DNA of 58,200 nt from Endozoicomonas sp. SESOKO1. GTDB taxonomy: Bacteria; Pseudomonadota; Gammaproteobacteria; Pseudomonadales; Endozoicomonadaceae. A model generated the notes under the pieces. It worked only from the letters and a program-made list of their open reading frames with translations, was not told the DNA's origin and made no database searches. The stretch spans positions 1-58,200 of the forward strand of contig NZ_JAHHPP010000346.1 in NCBI RefSeq assembly GCF_024606265.1, given 5' to 3'. The number at the start of each line of letters is the position of its first letter. Within the stretch, counting starts at the first letter, position 1. Positions 38,130-46,680 of this stretch are shown here, piece by piece. The translations under genes were made by a program, and so were the position numbers.

Positions 38130-38157
38130 TGAACTTACTTCCACTGTAGCAATCAAA
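38130..38157 (+). promoter_or_regulatory. Candidate sigma-E-like promoter of the 943-residue gene
   Basis: TGAACTT (38130-38136), 16-bp spacer, TCAAA (38153-38157); one mismatch in the -35, good -10. It lies 88 bp upstream of the ATG at 38245. Alone this could be chance; the similar elements before other accessory genes make it worth noting. Confidence 0.4.
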
Positions 38158-38244
38158 AAAAACAGTAAAAACCTTTCATAGAACCAATTTAATCAATTAT
38201 TTCAACTGGTTAGTTATACATCCAATCAAAAAAGGGTTACCGAA

Positions 38245-41076
38245 ATGGCTAATTCATCCCAGTCTTATATAAACGAAAACCCCCAGAATCAAAATTTCTG
38301 GCTAATGCCTGTCACTGGCTCACCGGAGAATCCTGCACCAGCAACTGGAACTTTTCACTCACGAGAGACCTTGATAAGGCCATTGGAACTGCAGGAATTG
38401 AAGATTCGGGGATTCTCACAACAGGAAATTGAGGCCGCAGAGAAAACATTGCGAGAAAGAAACACCACCCCCACCTATAGCGCCATATTCCACTGTCTCG
38501 CTTCAGACTCTTACACTGATCCTTACCCACTCTATAACCAACTCATTGAAGCCATTGGCCGGACATCAGGTGTGCAGAGTAAAATCCGCCTGGCGGAGGA
38601 ACTGAAAAAATATTCAAATTCATTAAAAAATCAGGCCGAAAAAGAACTTGACCAACACTACGCCTCCCTGTGGCCCGATAGACAGACAATTGAAACCATC
38701 GTTGAGGGATGGCCTGATTCGCTCAACAAGCAAGCTGAATATATCAAAATTAACTGGCCAGAACTGGTAGTAAAAGGCGATATGATGTTTAACTTCAGTT
38801 CGACATCAAAAATTTGTTCCAACGACTATGGATTCAACAGTGAGACCCCATCATCGTTAGGTTATCTGGCCTTTTTCCGCCTGATCAAAGACATCTGGTT
38901 CAACGCCTTAGAGAAAGAAAATCCATGCATCATGAATAGAGTCAGTCATCTGCTGATCTCCTTTACCCAGGCGATATCCGACAACACCAGAAAGTGCAAA
39001 GGTGGTAGTCGAAAAGAGCAATACGAAAATGTCATTCAACGGGAGCTGAAAAAAGGCATCTCATCGACTTACGATATCGGCGCTTTTGCGTTTCTACTGG
39101 TAACAAACCCACCGTTATGGCATGACCATAAAAATGAAACATTAAAATTGCTGACCAGTAGAGCTTTTAACAATAAGGAAAAAAAACTGGCTTCCCTGTA
39201 TTCACAGTGGATGGATCCAGACCAGCAAGATCAGGCTTGCAAAACTGTCGAGTTCGAGGTAATCCCCAAGACTTCCTTTACTTCGCTTTACCTTGGCAGC
39301 ATTTATGACTACCTGATGAAATATAAAGCACAGAGTTTTCAGAGTAGAGGAACACCAGGTAAAGAAATAGCCGACGGAGAGTACTTCGATGACACCACTA
39401 AACAGTTAGCAAACCCCATTCAAATGCCTGACTGGAAGACATTACCCCCTATTCCTGAGATAAAAGAAACACTGTCTCAATTTTATGTCAACCCCTGCCA
39501 TCAACAACTTTTTTTAGGAACAGAAGAATTCAAGGCATACCAGCAAGAACAAAGGCAACTGAAAGCCAGGCAACGGTTCACTGATGCCATTACAATGACA
39601 ACCAGGCAGATTAAAAAAGAGAAGGCAGAGTTGATTAAGCAGCAATTCAAAGAACAGGGATTTGCAGCCAGAAAGGATAGTCTGGGCAACATCAGCTACG
39701 GTAAGGCCTATTATAAAAAACGCAAAGAATATATTAGCTACCTTAAGGAGCAAAAACTGGCCGTTGAACAGCAAATTGGTGTTCCCATTCCCTTTAAAGT
39801 GACGGCTGCACAGCTGAACCAGGTACTTGATGCCTTTGATGAATTACCCGCTGCTGAGCAACGTTACTGGAAAATGAGTCCTGCCTACGCCAAAAGCACA
39901 GTCATTCCAGAACTACTGGCTGATTTAACACTGACTCAAGATTCAGTACCTGAAGTAATGCTGGCCCATGAGCACGAAAACCTGCTGGAACAACAAAGCA
40001 AATTTATTACTTGCCGCTGCTCAGAATGTACCATTTGTAAAGCAACCCGTTATCTTTGCGAATGCCGGGATGGCTTGAACCAGAGAGTTACTAAAAGAGA
40101 GATCAAACTAAGGGATGGTATTCTGAAAAAAAATATAATTAAAAGCATTAAGACTTATTATTCTAAAAATTACTGTACAGAAGGCACCCGTGTGCTGGAG
40201 GAAGGTAAGCAGACGGCACTGCCTGCAACACAGACACAAAACCGACATAAGAGAAAACACACACAACTCTCTGGTTATCGCAATAAAATCTTCCCTTCCG
40301 GTTCTTTGGCAAAAAGGCCTCGCTATCAGCACACGCTCGACGATGGAAGCCAGTGTAAGAAAAAACACCGTCCGGATTATATGATTGACAAGCACCAGCG
40401 AGAGCTGATTGACAACGTATTGGATAAAAGATTGTATGCCCCTGAAAAAGTCAAACAACGTCACCAACATTCAGCAGAACCTGCCGGGCAACGAAAATAC
40501 GATAAAGTGTTGAGACAACTTTATAAACATCATGCTGACCAGCCGCTGCCCCGAATAAGCACGATAAAAATCCTTGACTGGTTTGATAAAAACCCGGAAC
40601 AGGCAGCGGCTGCCGTTAACGATTTGCAGGACAGGCCGCAGCTGGTCAAGTCGCTGTTTAAACCAGGCACTCTGGAGTTTGCAATACCCAAGACACTGGC
40701 GGCAATTCCCTGTCAGGTGATCTACCAGGATATTGAATCATTTAATAAACACCTCAATGCCCTGGCAAACAGAAAGAAGAATAATTTCGTTCCTCTGGAT
40801 AACAAGAAAGTAAAGGGTTTATACCTTCATAAGACATTCTGCCTTGCCTGCCGTACAAACTTTGGCCAGAGGCGGGAGCTGCAGGCTCATTTACAGGCAA
40901 CGCATCAGGCCACCCTGGATAAAACGTTTGCCAGTATCCGGGCAATGGGAAATGAGCCGACAGATGAACCTGCCCCCATTAACGCGCTGGACTCACCTAT
41001 CGAAAATAGGGAGCAAATCCCCTTCCATCAACAACCAGAGACATTCTCAGCCCTATTTAAATACGAACGTGCATAG
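38245..41076 (+). CDS. Large accessory protein with a classical C2H2 zinc finger
   Basis: 943 residues, no overall family recognised and no signal peptide. A six-Cys cluster at 590-607 (CRCSECTICKATRYLCEC) could bind zinc. Near the C-terminus residues 866-887 (CLACRTNFGQ, then RRELQAHLQATH) fit the eukaryotic C2H2 pattern exactly: C-x2-C-x3-F-x5-L-x2-H-x4-H. A basic stretch about residues 665-700 (NRHKRKHTQLSGYRNK, then SLAKRPRYQH) could serve as a nuclear localisation signal. The rest is helical and Lys/Gln-rich. A DNA- or protein-binding effector is plausible but inferred. Base composition is A/T-richer than the flanking core genes. Confidence 0.8.
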   Translation: MANSSQSYINENPQNQNFWLMPVTGSPENPAPATGTFHSRETLIRPLELQELKIRGFSQQEIEAAEKTLRERNTTPTYSAIFHCLASDSYTDPYPLYNQLIEAIGRTSGVQSKIRLAEELKKYSNSLKNQAEKELDQHYASLWPDRQTIETIVEGWPDSLNKQAEYIKINWPELVVKGDMMFNFSSTSKICSNDYGFNSETPSSLGYLAFFRLIKDIWFNALEKENPCIMNRVSHLLISFTQAISDNTRKCKGGSRKEQYENVIQRELKKGISSTYDIGAFAFLLVTNPPLWHDHKNETLKLLTSRAFNNKEKKLASLYSQWMDPDQQDQACKTVEFEVIPKTSFTSLYLGSIYDYLMKYKAQSFQSRGTPGKEIADGEYFDDTTKQLANPIQMPDWKTLPPIPEIKETLSQFYVNPCHQQLFLGTEEFKAYQQEQRQLKARQRFTDAITMTTRQIKKEKAELIKQQFKEQGFAARKDSLGNISYGKAYYKKRKEYISYLKEQKLAVEQQIGVPIPFKVTAAQLNQVLDAFDELPAAEQRYWKMSPAYAKSTVIPELLADLTLTQDSVPEVMLAHEHENLLEQQSKFITCRCSECTICKATRYLCECRDGLNQRVTKREIKLRDGILKKNIIKSIKTYYSKNYCTEGTRVLEEGKQTALPATQTQNRHKRKHTQLSGYRNKIFPSGSLAKRPRYQHTLDDGSQCKKKHRPDYMIDKHQRELIDNVLDKRLYAPEKVKQRHQHSAEPAGQRKYDKVLRQLYKHHADQPLPRISTIKILDWFDKNPEQAAAAVNDLQDRPQLVKSLFKPGTLEFAIPKTLAAIPCQVIYQDIESFNKHLNALANRKKNNFVPLDNKKVKGLYLHKTFCLACRTNFGQRRELQAHLQATHQATLDKTFASIRAMGNEPTDEPAPINALDSPIENREQIPFHQQPETFSALFKYERA

Positions 41077-41192
41077 ATACACGGTTTATCCGGAGAGTCC
41101 TGCCGCACAAGACAATCTGCCAGTATTCTTTTGCGGTTTACCCATATAACCATTACCATGTCTGTCCAATTACGAAACTGTACCAACGTAAT

Positions 41193-41369
41193 ATGTATAT
41201 CTACCGACTGGTTCTGCTTCTGGTGATCGGTATTTACCTTTTTTCTCCCGCCATCATGGGGTGGTGGATTACGTTTGGTGAACAGTGGTATCAGCCCTGG
41301 ATTCTCTGGTTCATACTGATTGTCGCGGGCTTTACCCTTCAGATCAGGGGTAACAGCGATGAGCTTTGA
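41193..41369 (+). CDS. cbrX: Small membrane protein upstream of cbrA (CbrX-like)
   Basis: A 58-codon frame too short for most gene callers: MYIYRLVLLLVIGIYLFSPA, then WILWFILIVAGFTLQIRG. Two transmembrane helices. Its last 11 bp overlap the start of cbrA in another frame, so translation of the two should be coupled. Pseudomonads are known to carry a small cbrX frame overlapping cbrA in the same way; assignment here is by position, size and hydrophobicity, not by a motif. Confidence 0.7.
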   Translation: MYIYRLVLLLVIGIYLFSPAIMGWWITFGEQWYQPWILWFILIVAGFTLQIRGNSDEL

Positions 41370-44300
41370 ACTGGAGCATATCGTTCTGGCCAGTGTTGCC
41401 TATCTGGCGGTTCTTTTTCTCTGCGCCTGGGCCACGGATCGTGGCATCATCCCGCGCACAGTGGTTCATCACCCGGCAACCTATGTTCTGTCCCTGGGCA
41501 TCTATGCCAGCAGTTGGGCCTACTATGGCAGTATCGGGGTTGCCCACGACGATGGTTATGTTTTTCTCGGTTTTTACTTTGGCCTGAGCGGTGCATTTTT
41601 GTTAGCCCCCGTCCTGCTGGTGCCACTATTAAGAATAACCTCCACTTATCAACTCAGTTCTCTGGCCGATGTACTGGCCTTCCGTTTCCGGAGTCCGGTG
41701 GCGGGCACCTTAAGTACACTACTACTGTTGTTTATCACCTTTCCCCTGCTGGCCCTGCAGATACAAGCTGTGGCAGACGGTGTTTATCTGCTGAGTGACG
41801 AAACATCCCCGGAAATGCTGGCCTTCGGTTTTTGTATTATGGTCACGTTACTGACCATGATGTTTGGCACCCGGCACCTGGCCAGCCGCCACCAGCATGA
41901 TGGTCTGGTGGTGGCGATTGCCTTTGAGTCGCTGCTCAAGCTGCTGATCATGGCGCTGCTTGGGGGCGTAGTTATCGCCAAGGTGTTTGGTGGCTTTTCC
42001 GGGTTAAATAACTGGCTTGAAGCAAACTCTGACGTCATTATCGGGATGAATTCTCATCTGGAAGATGGCCCCTGGCGAACAACGCTGTTGATGTATTTTG
42101 CCTCTGCAGTGGTTATGCCCCATATGTTCCATATGACGTTTGCCGAAAACCGCGACATAAAAATGTTATTCACTGCCAGCTGGGGACTGCCTTTCTTTTT
42201 ACTACTGTTGAGTATTTCCACCCCTCTGATCCTCTGGGCGGGTCTCAAAATCGGCAGCCCTTATCCCCCCGAATACTTTCCACTGGCTATTGGTCATGCC
42301 GTGGATAATGAATGGTTGACCATCATCGCCTATATAGGCGGACTTTCTGCGGCCAGCGGCCTGTTTATGGTGACCTCACTGGCACTGTCTTCCATGTTGC
42401 TTAACCACGTCGTTCTGCCACTTTATCAAACTCTTTATCAGACCCTTGATCAGAATGGGGAACCAACCCAGATCCAGACCAATATCTACCGCTGGCTGAC
42501 CAATGTAAAACGTCTGATTATTGCCACACTGATCCTCGCCTGCTACGGGTTCTACCGGCTGCTGCATAACGAGGTGGACATGTACAGCCTGAGCATCGTC
42601 GCCTATGTGGGAGCCCTGCAACTGCTCCCCGGCACCCTGTCTACGCTCTATTGGGGCAGGGCAAACCATAAGGGGCTGATTCTCGGGATTCTGTCTGGAA
42701 CCGCAGTCTGGTTCTTCACCCTGATGCTGCCTTTAACCATGGGACTTGAGATGTTCACAATCCGCAGCGTCAACTTCGGCACCATCACTAACGATGGCTG
42801 GTATATTGCCGCCACTTCATCATTGCTCGTGAATGTTCTGGTGTTCTACATGGTATCCTGTTTTACCAGAATGCCTGATGAAGAGAGCAGCGCGGCTGCC
42901 GCCTGTCTGGTTCGGGAGGTGGGCCAGCAACCCTACAAAATCCCCAAGGCCCGCTCTTCCTACGAATTTCAGGAGATGCTCAGCGCCCCTCTGGGTCCGG
43001 TGGCTGCTCAGGAGGAAATCAATAAAGCCCTGACCGATCTCAACATGAGGCCAGATGATAGCCGGCCACACTCCCTGAGACGACTCAGGGACCGTATTGA
43101 GAATAACCTGTCCGGGCTTATGGGCCCCACCATTGCCCATGACATCGTTAACTCCTTTTTACCCCTGGATGTTGACAATGATTACGTCCCGAAAGATATC
43201 CATTTTATGGAGTCCCGGCTGGAAGCGTACCACTCGAAACTGACCGGTCTGGCGGGTGAGCTTGATAGCCTGAGACGTTATCACCGGGACACCTTGAACA
43301 GCCTGCCCATGGCCGTCTGCTCCATTGACGCGGCCATTGAAAGCACGTCGGCTGATAACCCGGAATCGCTGCCATCAAACAACACCGGCGAAGTCATGCT
43401 CTGGAATCAGGCCATGGCAGAGTTAACCGGTATTCCTGCAGAAGCTGTCCTGGGGATGCCCCTGAAGACCATTCCTGCTCCCTGGAACCAGATCCTCAAT
43501 GATTTTATACAACTCCCCGGTAATCACCTGAACAAGCACCGTGTTGAAATGGATGGCGACACCCGCTATTTCAGCCTGCACAAAGCCGCTGTCCAGGCTC
43601 CGGCTTCCGGCACCGGCGGTAATCAGGTCATGTTGCTGGAAGACCAGACGGAAACCCAGATGCTGGAAGAACAGCTCTTTCACAGTGAACGACTGGCGTC
43701 TATCGGGCAGCTGGCCGCCGGTGTTGCCCATGAGATTGGTAACCCGATTACCGGTATTGACTGCCTTGCCCAGGAAATGAGTGCGCTATCACCGGACCCG
43801 GATGTACAACAGAGTTCCCGGCAGATACTGGAGCAAACCAACAGGGTGAGTCGCATTGTGCAAACACTGGTGTCTTACGCCCACTCCGGTCAGAAAGGAG
43901 GACAGCAAACCGGGCATAGCAGTGATTCCCCTTCCAAAGCCGAGCCTGTAGAAGTTTTCAGCACCATCCAGGAAGCCATTAACCTGTTGCAATTGAGCCA
44001 TAAGAACAGCAATATCGTATTCCGCAATTTATGTACCGATGGCCTATGTGTCAGCGGTAATAGCCAAAAATTACAACAGGTGTTTATCAATCTGCTGAAA
44101 AATGCGGCCGATGCCTCAGACGAGGGCAACGATACGCTGGACACTGTGGACAATGTGGACACTGAAAGCCTGGTTACCGTCAGCACCACAGCCAACCCGC
44201 ACACGATCACCATTCGTTTTGAGGACCGTGGGCACGGCATCCCGAAAGCCATTCAGGAAAGGCTGTTTGAGCCATTTTTCACCACCAAAGAGGCGGGCAA

Positions 44301-44499
44301 AGGGACCGGCCTGGGCCTGGCGCTGACCTGGAATATTATCGAAGAACATTTTGGCAGCATTCAGGTGGTGAGTCCGCTGGACCCACTCACAGGTAGGGGA
44401 ACCTGCTTCATCATTTCGCTTCCACGCTACGAGTCTGAGTCAGTGATGACTGCAGACGCCGGGGAGCAGCCGTTGGAATTTCAGGGGGATATGGCATGA
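41359..44499 (+). CDS. cbrA: CbrA: transporter-fused sensor histidine kinase
   Basis: 1046 residues from the ATG at 41359; an upstream in-frame start at 41320 lies inside cbrX and is not preferred. The N-terminal half (about 1-500) has 12-13 transmembrane helices of the sodium/solute symporter (SLC5) family. A PAS-type domain follows (about 640-760), then HisKA with phospho-acceptor His791 in GVAHEIGNPITG, and HATPase_c with N box INLLKNAADAS, DRGHGIPK and GTGLGLAL. In Pseudomonas CbrAB controls carbon/nitrogen balance and catabolite repression through small RNAs. An imperfect 9-bp repeat (about 44134-44165, LDTVDNVDT) sits in the ATPase domain. Its end overlaps cbrB by 4 bp. Confidence 0.95.
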   Translation: MSFELEHIVLASVAYLAVLFLCAWATDRGIIPRTVVHHPATYVLSLGIYASSWAYYGSIGVAHDDGYVFLGFYFGLSGAFLLAPVLLVPLLRITSTYQLSSLADVLAFRFRSPVAGTLSTLLLLFITFPLLALQIQAVADGVYLLSDETSPEMLAFGFCIMVTLLTMMFGTRHLASRHQHDGLVVAIAFESLLKLLIMALLGGVVIAKVFGGFSGLNNWLEANSDVIIGMNSHLEDGPWRTTLLMYFASAVVMPHMFHMTFAENRDIKMLFTASWGLPFFLLLLSISTPLILWAGLKIGSPYPPEYFPLAIGHAVDNEWLTIIAYIGGLSAASGLFMVTSLALSSMLLNHVVLPLYQTLYQTLDQNGEPTQIQTNIYRWLTNVKRLIIATLILACYGFYRLLHNEVDMYSLSIVAYVGALQLLPGTLSTLYWGRANHKGLILGILSGTAVWFFTLMLPLTMGLEMFTIRSVNFGTITNDGWYIAATSSLLVNVLVFYMVSCFTRMPDEESSAAAACLVREVGQQPYKIPKARSSYEFQEMLSAPLGPVAAQEEINKALTDLNMRPDDSRPHSLRRLRDRIENNLSGLMGPTIAHDIVNSFLPLDVDNDYVPKDIHFMESRLEAYHSKLTGLAGELDSLRRYHRDTLNSLPMAVCSIDAAIESTSADNPESLPSNNTGEVMLWNQAMAELTGIPAEAVLGMPLKTIPAPWNQILNDFIQLPGNHLNKHRVEMDGDTRYFSLHKAAVQAPASGTGGNQVMLLEDQTETQMLEEQLFHSERLASIGQLAAGVAHEIGNPITGIDCLAQEMSALSPDPDVQQSSRQILEQTNRVSRIVQTLVSYAHSGQKGGQQTGHSSDSPSKAEPVEVFSTIQEAINLLQLSHKNSNIVFRNLCTDGLCVSGNSQKLQQVFINLLKNAADASDEGNDTLDTVDNVDTESLVTVSTTANPHTITIRFEDRGHGIPKAIQERLFEPFFTTKEAGKGTGLGLALTWNIIEEHFGSIQVVSPLDPLTGRGTCFIISLPRYESESVMTADAGEQPLEFQGDMA

Positions 44500-45893
44500 G
44501 TCAGGACCAGATACTGATTGTCGAAGATGAAGAAATTATCCGGTCATCACTGCGTCGTCTTCTTGAACGACAGGGATATAGTATTACTGAGGCTGGCTCG
44601 GTTCATGAAGCCGAAGGCTTTCTTCAGCCACAGGCGTTTGTGAAACAACCGCCATTTTCACTGATCATCAGCGATCTTCGGCTTCCCGGTAAACCCGGTA
44701 CTGAAATGATTCACCTGGCCAATGGCATTCCCGTATTGATCATGACCAGCTACGCCAGCCTGAACTCGGCAGTCTCAACCATGAAGCAGGGTGCCGTTGA
44801 TTATATTGCCAAGCCCTTTGATCATGCAGAGATGATTCAGAGAGTGGCTGAAGCTATTGAAAAACAGGCGGCTCACAGCACCGATCCCGATCAGGATAAT
44901 AATGAAAGCCAGGTTCAGGAGACATGCTCTGGCGATGGTTTTAATGGCATTCTGGCACAGTGTGATGCCATGCAGCTGTTGTTCCGGCAAATACAGAAAG
45001 TGGCACCAACCGATGCAACGGTATTGATTCAGGGTGAATCAGGCACCGGTAAAGAGCTGGTTGCCAAAGCCATCCATGACAACAGTAAACGCGTCAATGG
45101 GCCGATGATTTCTGTCAACTGTGCTGCCATTCCTGAAACACTGATTGAATCCGAACTTTTTGGCCATGAAAAAGGGTCATTTACCGGGGCAACAGCTGCC
45201 AGAACCGGTCTGATCGAAGCAGCCAATGGTGGCACACTGTTTCTTGATGAAATCGGTGAGCTGCCACTGGAAGCCCAGGCCAGGCTACTTCGCGTTCTTC
45301 AGGAAGGTGAAATTCGTCGTGTAGGTTCAGTACAGCCTCAGTCCGTTGATGTTCGACTGATTGCCGCTACTCACCGAAATCTCCGTCAGCTCTCTTCACA
45401 GAATGCATTTCGTGAAGACCTCTATTATCGACTGAAAGTGGTGGAACTGCGCATTCCACCGCTCAGGGAAAGGGGCAACGATATCCTGATGCTGGCGGAA
45501 AAACTGCTGGCCAGAACCTGTGAAAAAATGGGGCTGGACGTCTACTCACTGGCCCCCGAAACCATGGCCGCCATTTCTCAATATCAATGGCCCGGAAATG
45601 TTCGCGAAATGGAGCATGCCATCGAACGGGCAGTTATTCTTTCCGAAGACAATATCATCACTCCGGAAAACCTGGATATAGAAGTTCGTATCAAACAGAC
45701 CCTGTTCCGTCAGGATGCAGAGGAGCTTCAGGATGGCTTGACACTGGAAGACTACTTCCAGCGTTTTGTTCTTGAACATCAGGATCAAATGACCGAAACC
45801 GAGCTGGCGCAAAAACTGGGTATCAGCAGAAAAACACTCTGGGAACGGCGCCAGCGACTGGGTATTCCAAGAAAGAAAACAACAACAACTTAA
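44496..45893 (+). CDS. cbrB: CbrB: NtrC-family response regulator
   Basis: 465 residues: receiver (acidic pocket VEDEE, phospho-acceptor Asp60 in [10 protein letters not shown]), AAA+ domain with [22 protein letters not shown] and the sigma-54 loop in the variant form GSFTGA instead of GAFTGA, then a Fis-type HTH ([19 protein letters not shown]). It activates sigma-54 promoters when phosphorylated by CbrA. The Ala-to-Ser change in the loop is tolerated in some activators but is worth noting. Coupled to cbrA by a 4-bp overlap. The next gene, napF, is convergent. Confidence 0.95.
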   Translation: MSQDQILIVEDEEIIRSSLRRLLERQGYSITEAGSVHEAEGFLQPQAFVKQPPFSLIISDLRLPGKPGTEMIHLANGIPVLIMTSYASLNSAVSTMKQGAVDYIAKPFDHAEMIQRVAEAIEKQAAHSTDPDQDNNESQVQETCSGDGFNGILAQCDAMQLLFRQIQKVAPTDATVLIQGESGTGKELVAKAIHDNSKRVNGPMISVNCAAIPETLIESELFGHEKGSFTGATAARTGLIEAANGGTLFLDEIGELPLEAQARLLRVLQEGEIRRVGSVQPQSVDVRLIAATHRNLRQLSSQNAFREDLYYRLKVVELRIPPLRERGNDILMLAEKLLARTCEKMGLDVYSLAPETMAAISQYQWPGNVREMEHAIERAVILSEDNIITPENLDIEVRIKQTLFRQDAEELQDGLTLEDYFQRFVLEHQDQMTETELAQKLGISRKTLWERRQRLGIPRKKTTTT

Positions 45894-45949
45894 CCACGCC
45901 TGGAGGTTGACCAGCCAGGCCATCTGCTAGGAGCCTGTTCAAAGTTACA

Positions 45950-46489
45950 TCATGCTTTGGCCATCACCAATACACGGCTATAGCAGTCCATGGCACATTC
46001 GCCACAGCCACTGCAGAGGCTGAGGTCTATCGCCGGTTTTTTATCCGCACCAAAGCTGATCGCCTGTTCAGGGCAGGCTTCCTCACAAAGGTTACAATAC
46101 AACCCCAGTTCTGCCTGACAACTGCCAGAAAGCTGGGGAATAGTCTGTCTCTTTTTCCCTTTCTCACGGCTCAAGGCTCCCGCTGGGCATGCATCAACGC
46201 ACTGTCCACAAAAGTCACAGCTGCCGTAAGAAAGGTCCAGCACAGGACGACCAGAAAGAATCTCCTCTTTCTCATCAGATCGTCCCAGCACTCGCATTGG
46301 GCATTGATCAATACACTGATCACACTGTGTGCACAGCGCCAGAAACAGTGTGTTATCTACTGCCCATGGAGGTCTTGGATAGCGGCTATTCGGGACCACC
46401 TGCTCTGGTTCAGGGGCGAAACGCCGGAAAAAAGCCCGCCTTGCCGACGATATCAACTGTTCGTCATCTGTTCTCTGTATATCTGACAC
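45950..46489 (-). CDS. napF: NapF-type polyferredoxin
   Basis: 179 residues from a GTG start (VSDIQRTDDEQ in genomic terms). Three or more 4Fe-4S motifs are visible: CTQCDQCIDQCPMRVLG, CDFCGQCVDACPAGALS, CNLCEEACPEQA, and CSGCGECAMDC at the end. The arrangement and the N-terminal RRAFFRRFAPE, typical of NapF, suggest a role in loading periplasmic nitrate reductase, but no nap genes are in the window, so it may be an orphan or serve another molybdoenzyme (a DMSO reductase anchor gene lies at the right edge). Confidence 0.85.
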   Translation of the reverse strand: MSDIQRTDDEQLISSARRAFFRRFAPEPEQVVPNSRYPRPPWAVDNTLFLALCTQCDQCIDQCPMRVLGRSDEKEEILSGRPVLDLSYGSCDFCGQCVDACPAGALSREKGKKRQTIPQLSGSCQAELGLYCNLCEEACPEQAISFGADKKPAIDLSLCSGCGECAMDCYSRVLVMAKA

Positions 46490-46612
46490 GACTTAACCAG
46501 AAGCCTGTATGCTTGAAAATTCTCACCCAAAATACGCTGTTCAAATAATGTTTAAAGCGGTATTTATACCTGACTTAAGCCCTGTGTATTATTTTAATTG
46601 CAAATACAATTT

Positions 46613-46640
46613 TGAACTTATAGTTAATTGAAAGGTCTTC
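46613..46640 (+). promoter_or_regulatory. Weak sigma-E-like element before the 698-residue gene
   Basis: TGAACTT (46613-46619), 16-bp spacer, TCTTC (46636-46640). The -35 has one mismatch and the -10 is imperfect. It lies about 40 bp upstream of the ATG at 46681. Suggestive only. Confidence 0.3.
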
Positions 46641-46680
46641 ACATTACTGTTCAATATGATTTCAGGGTAGTTTTCAGAGC

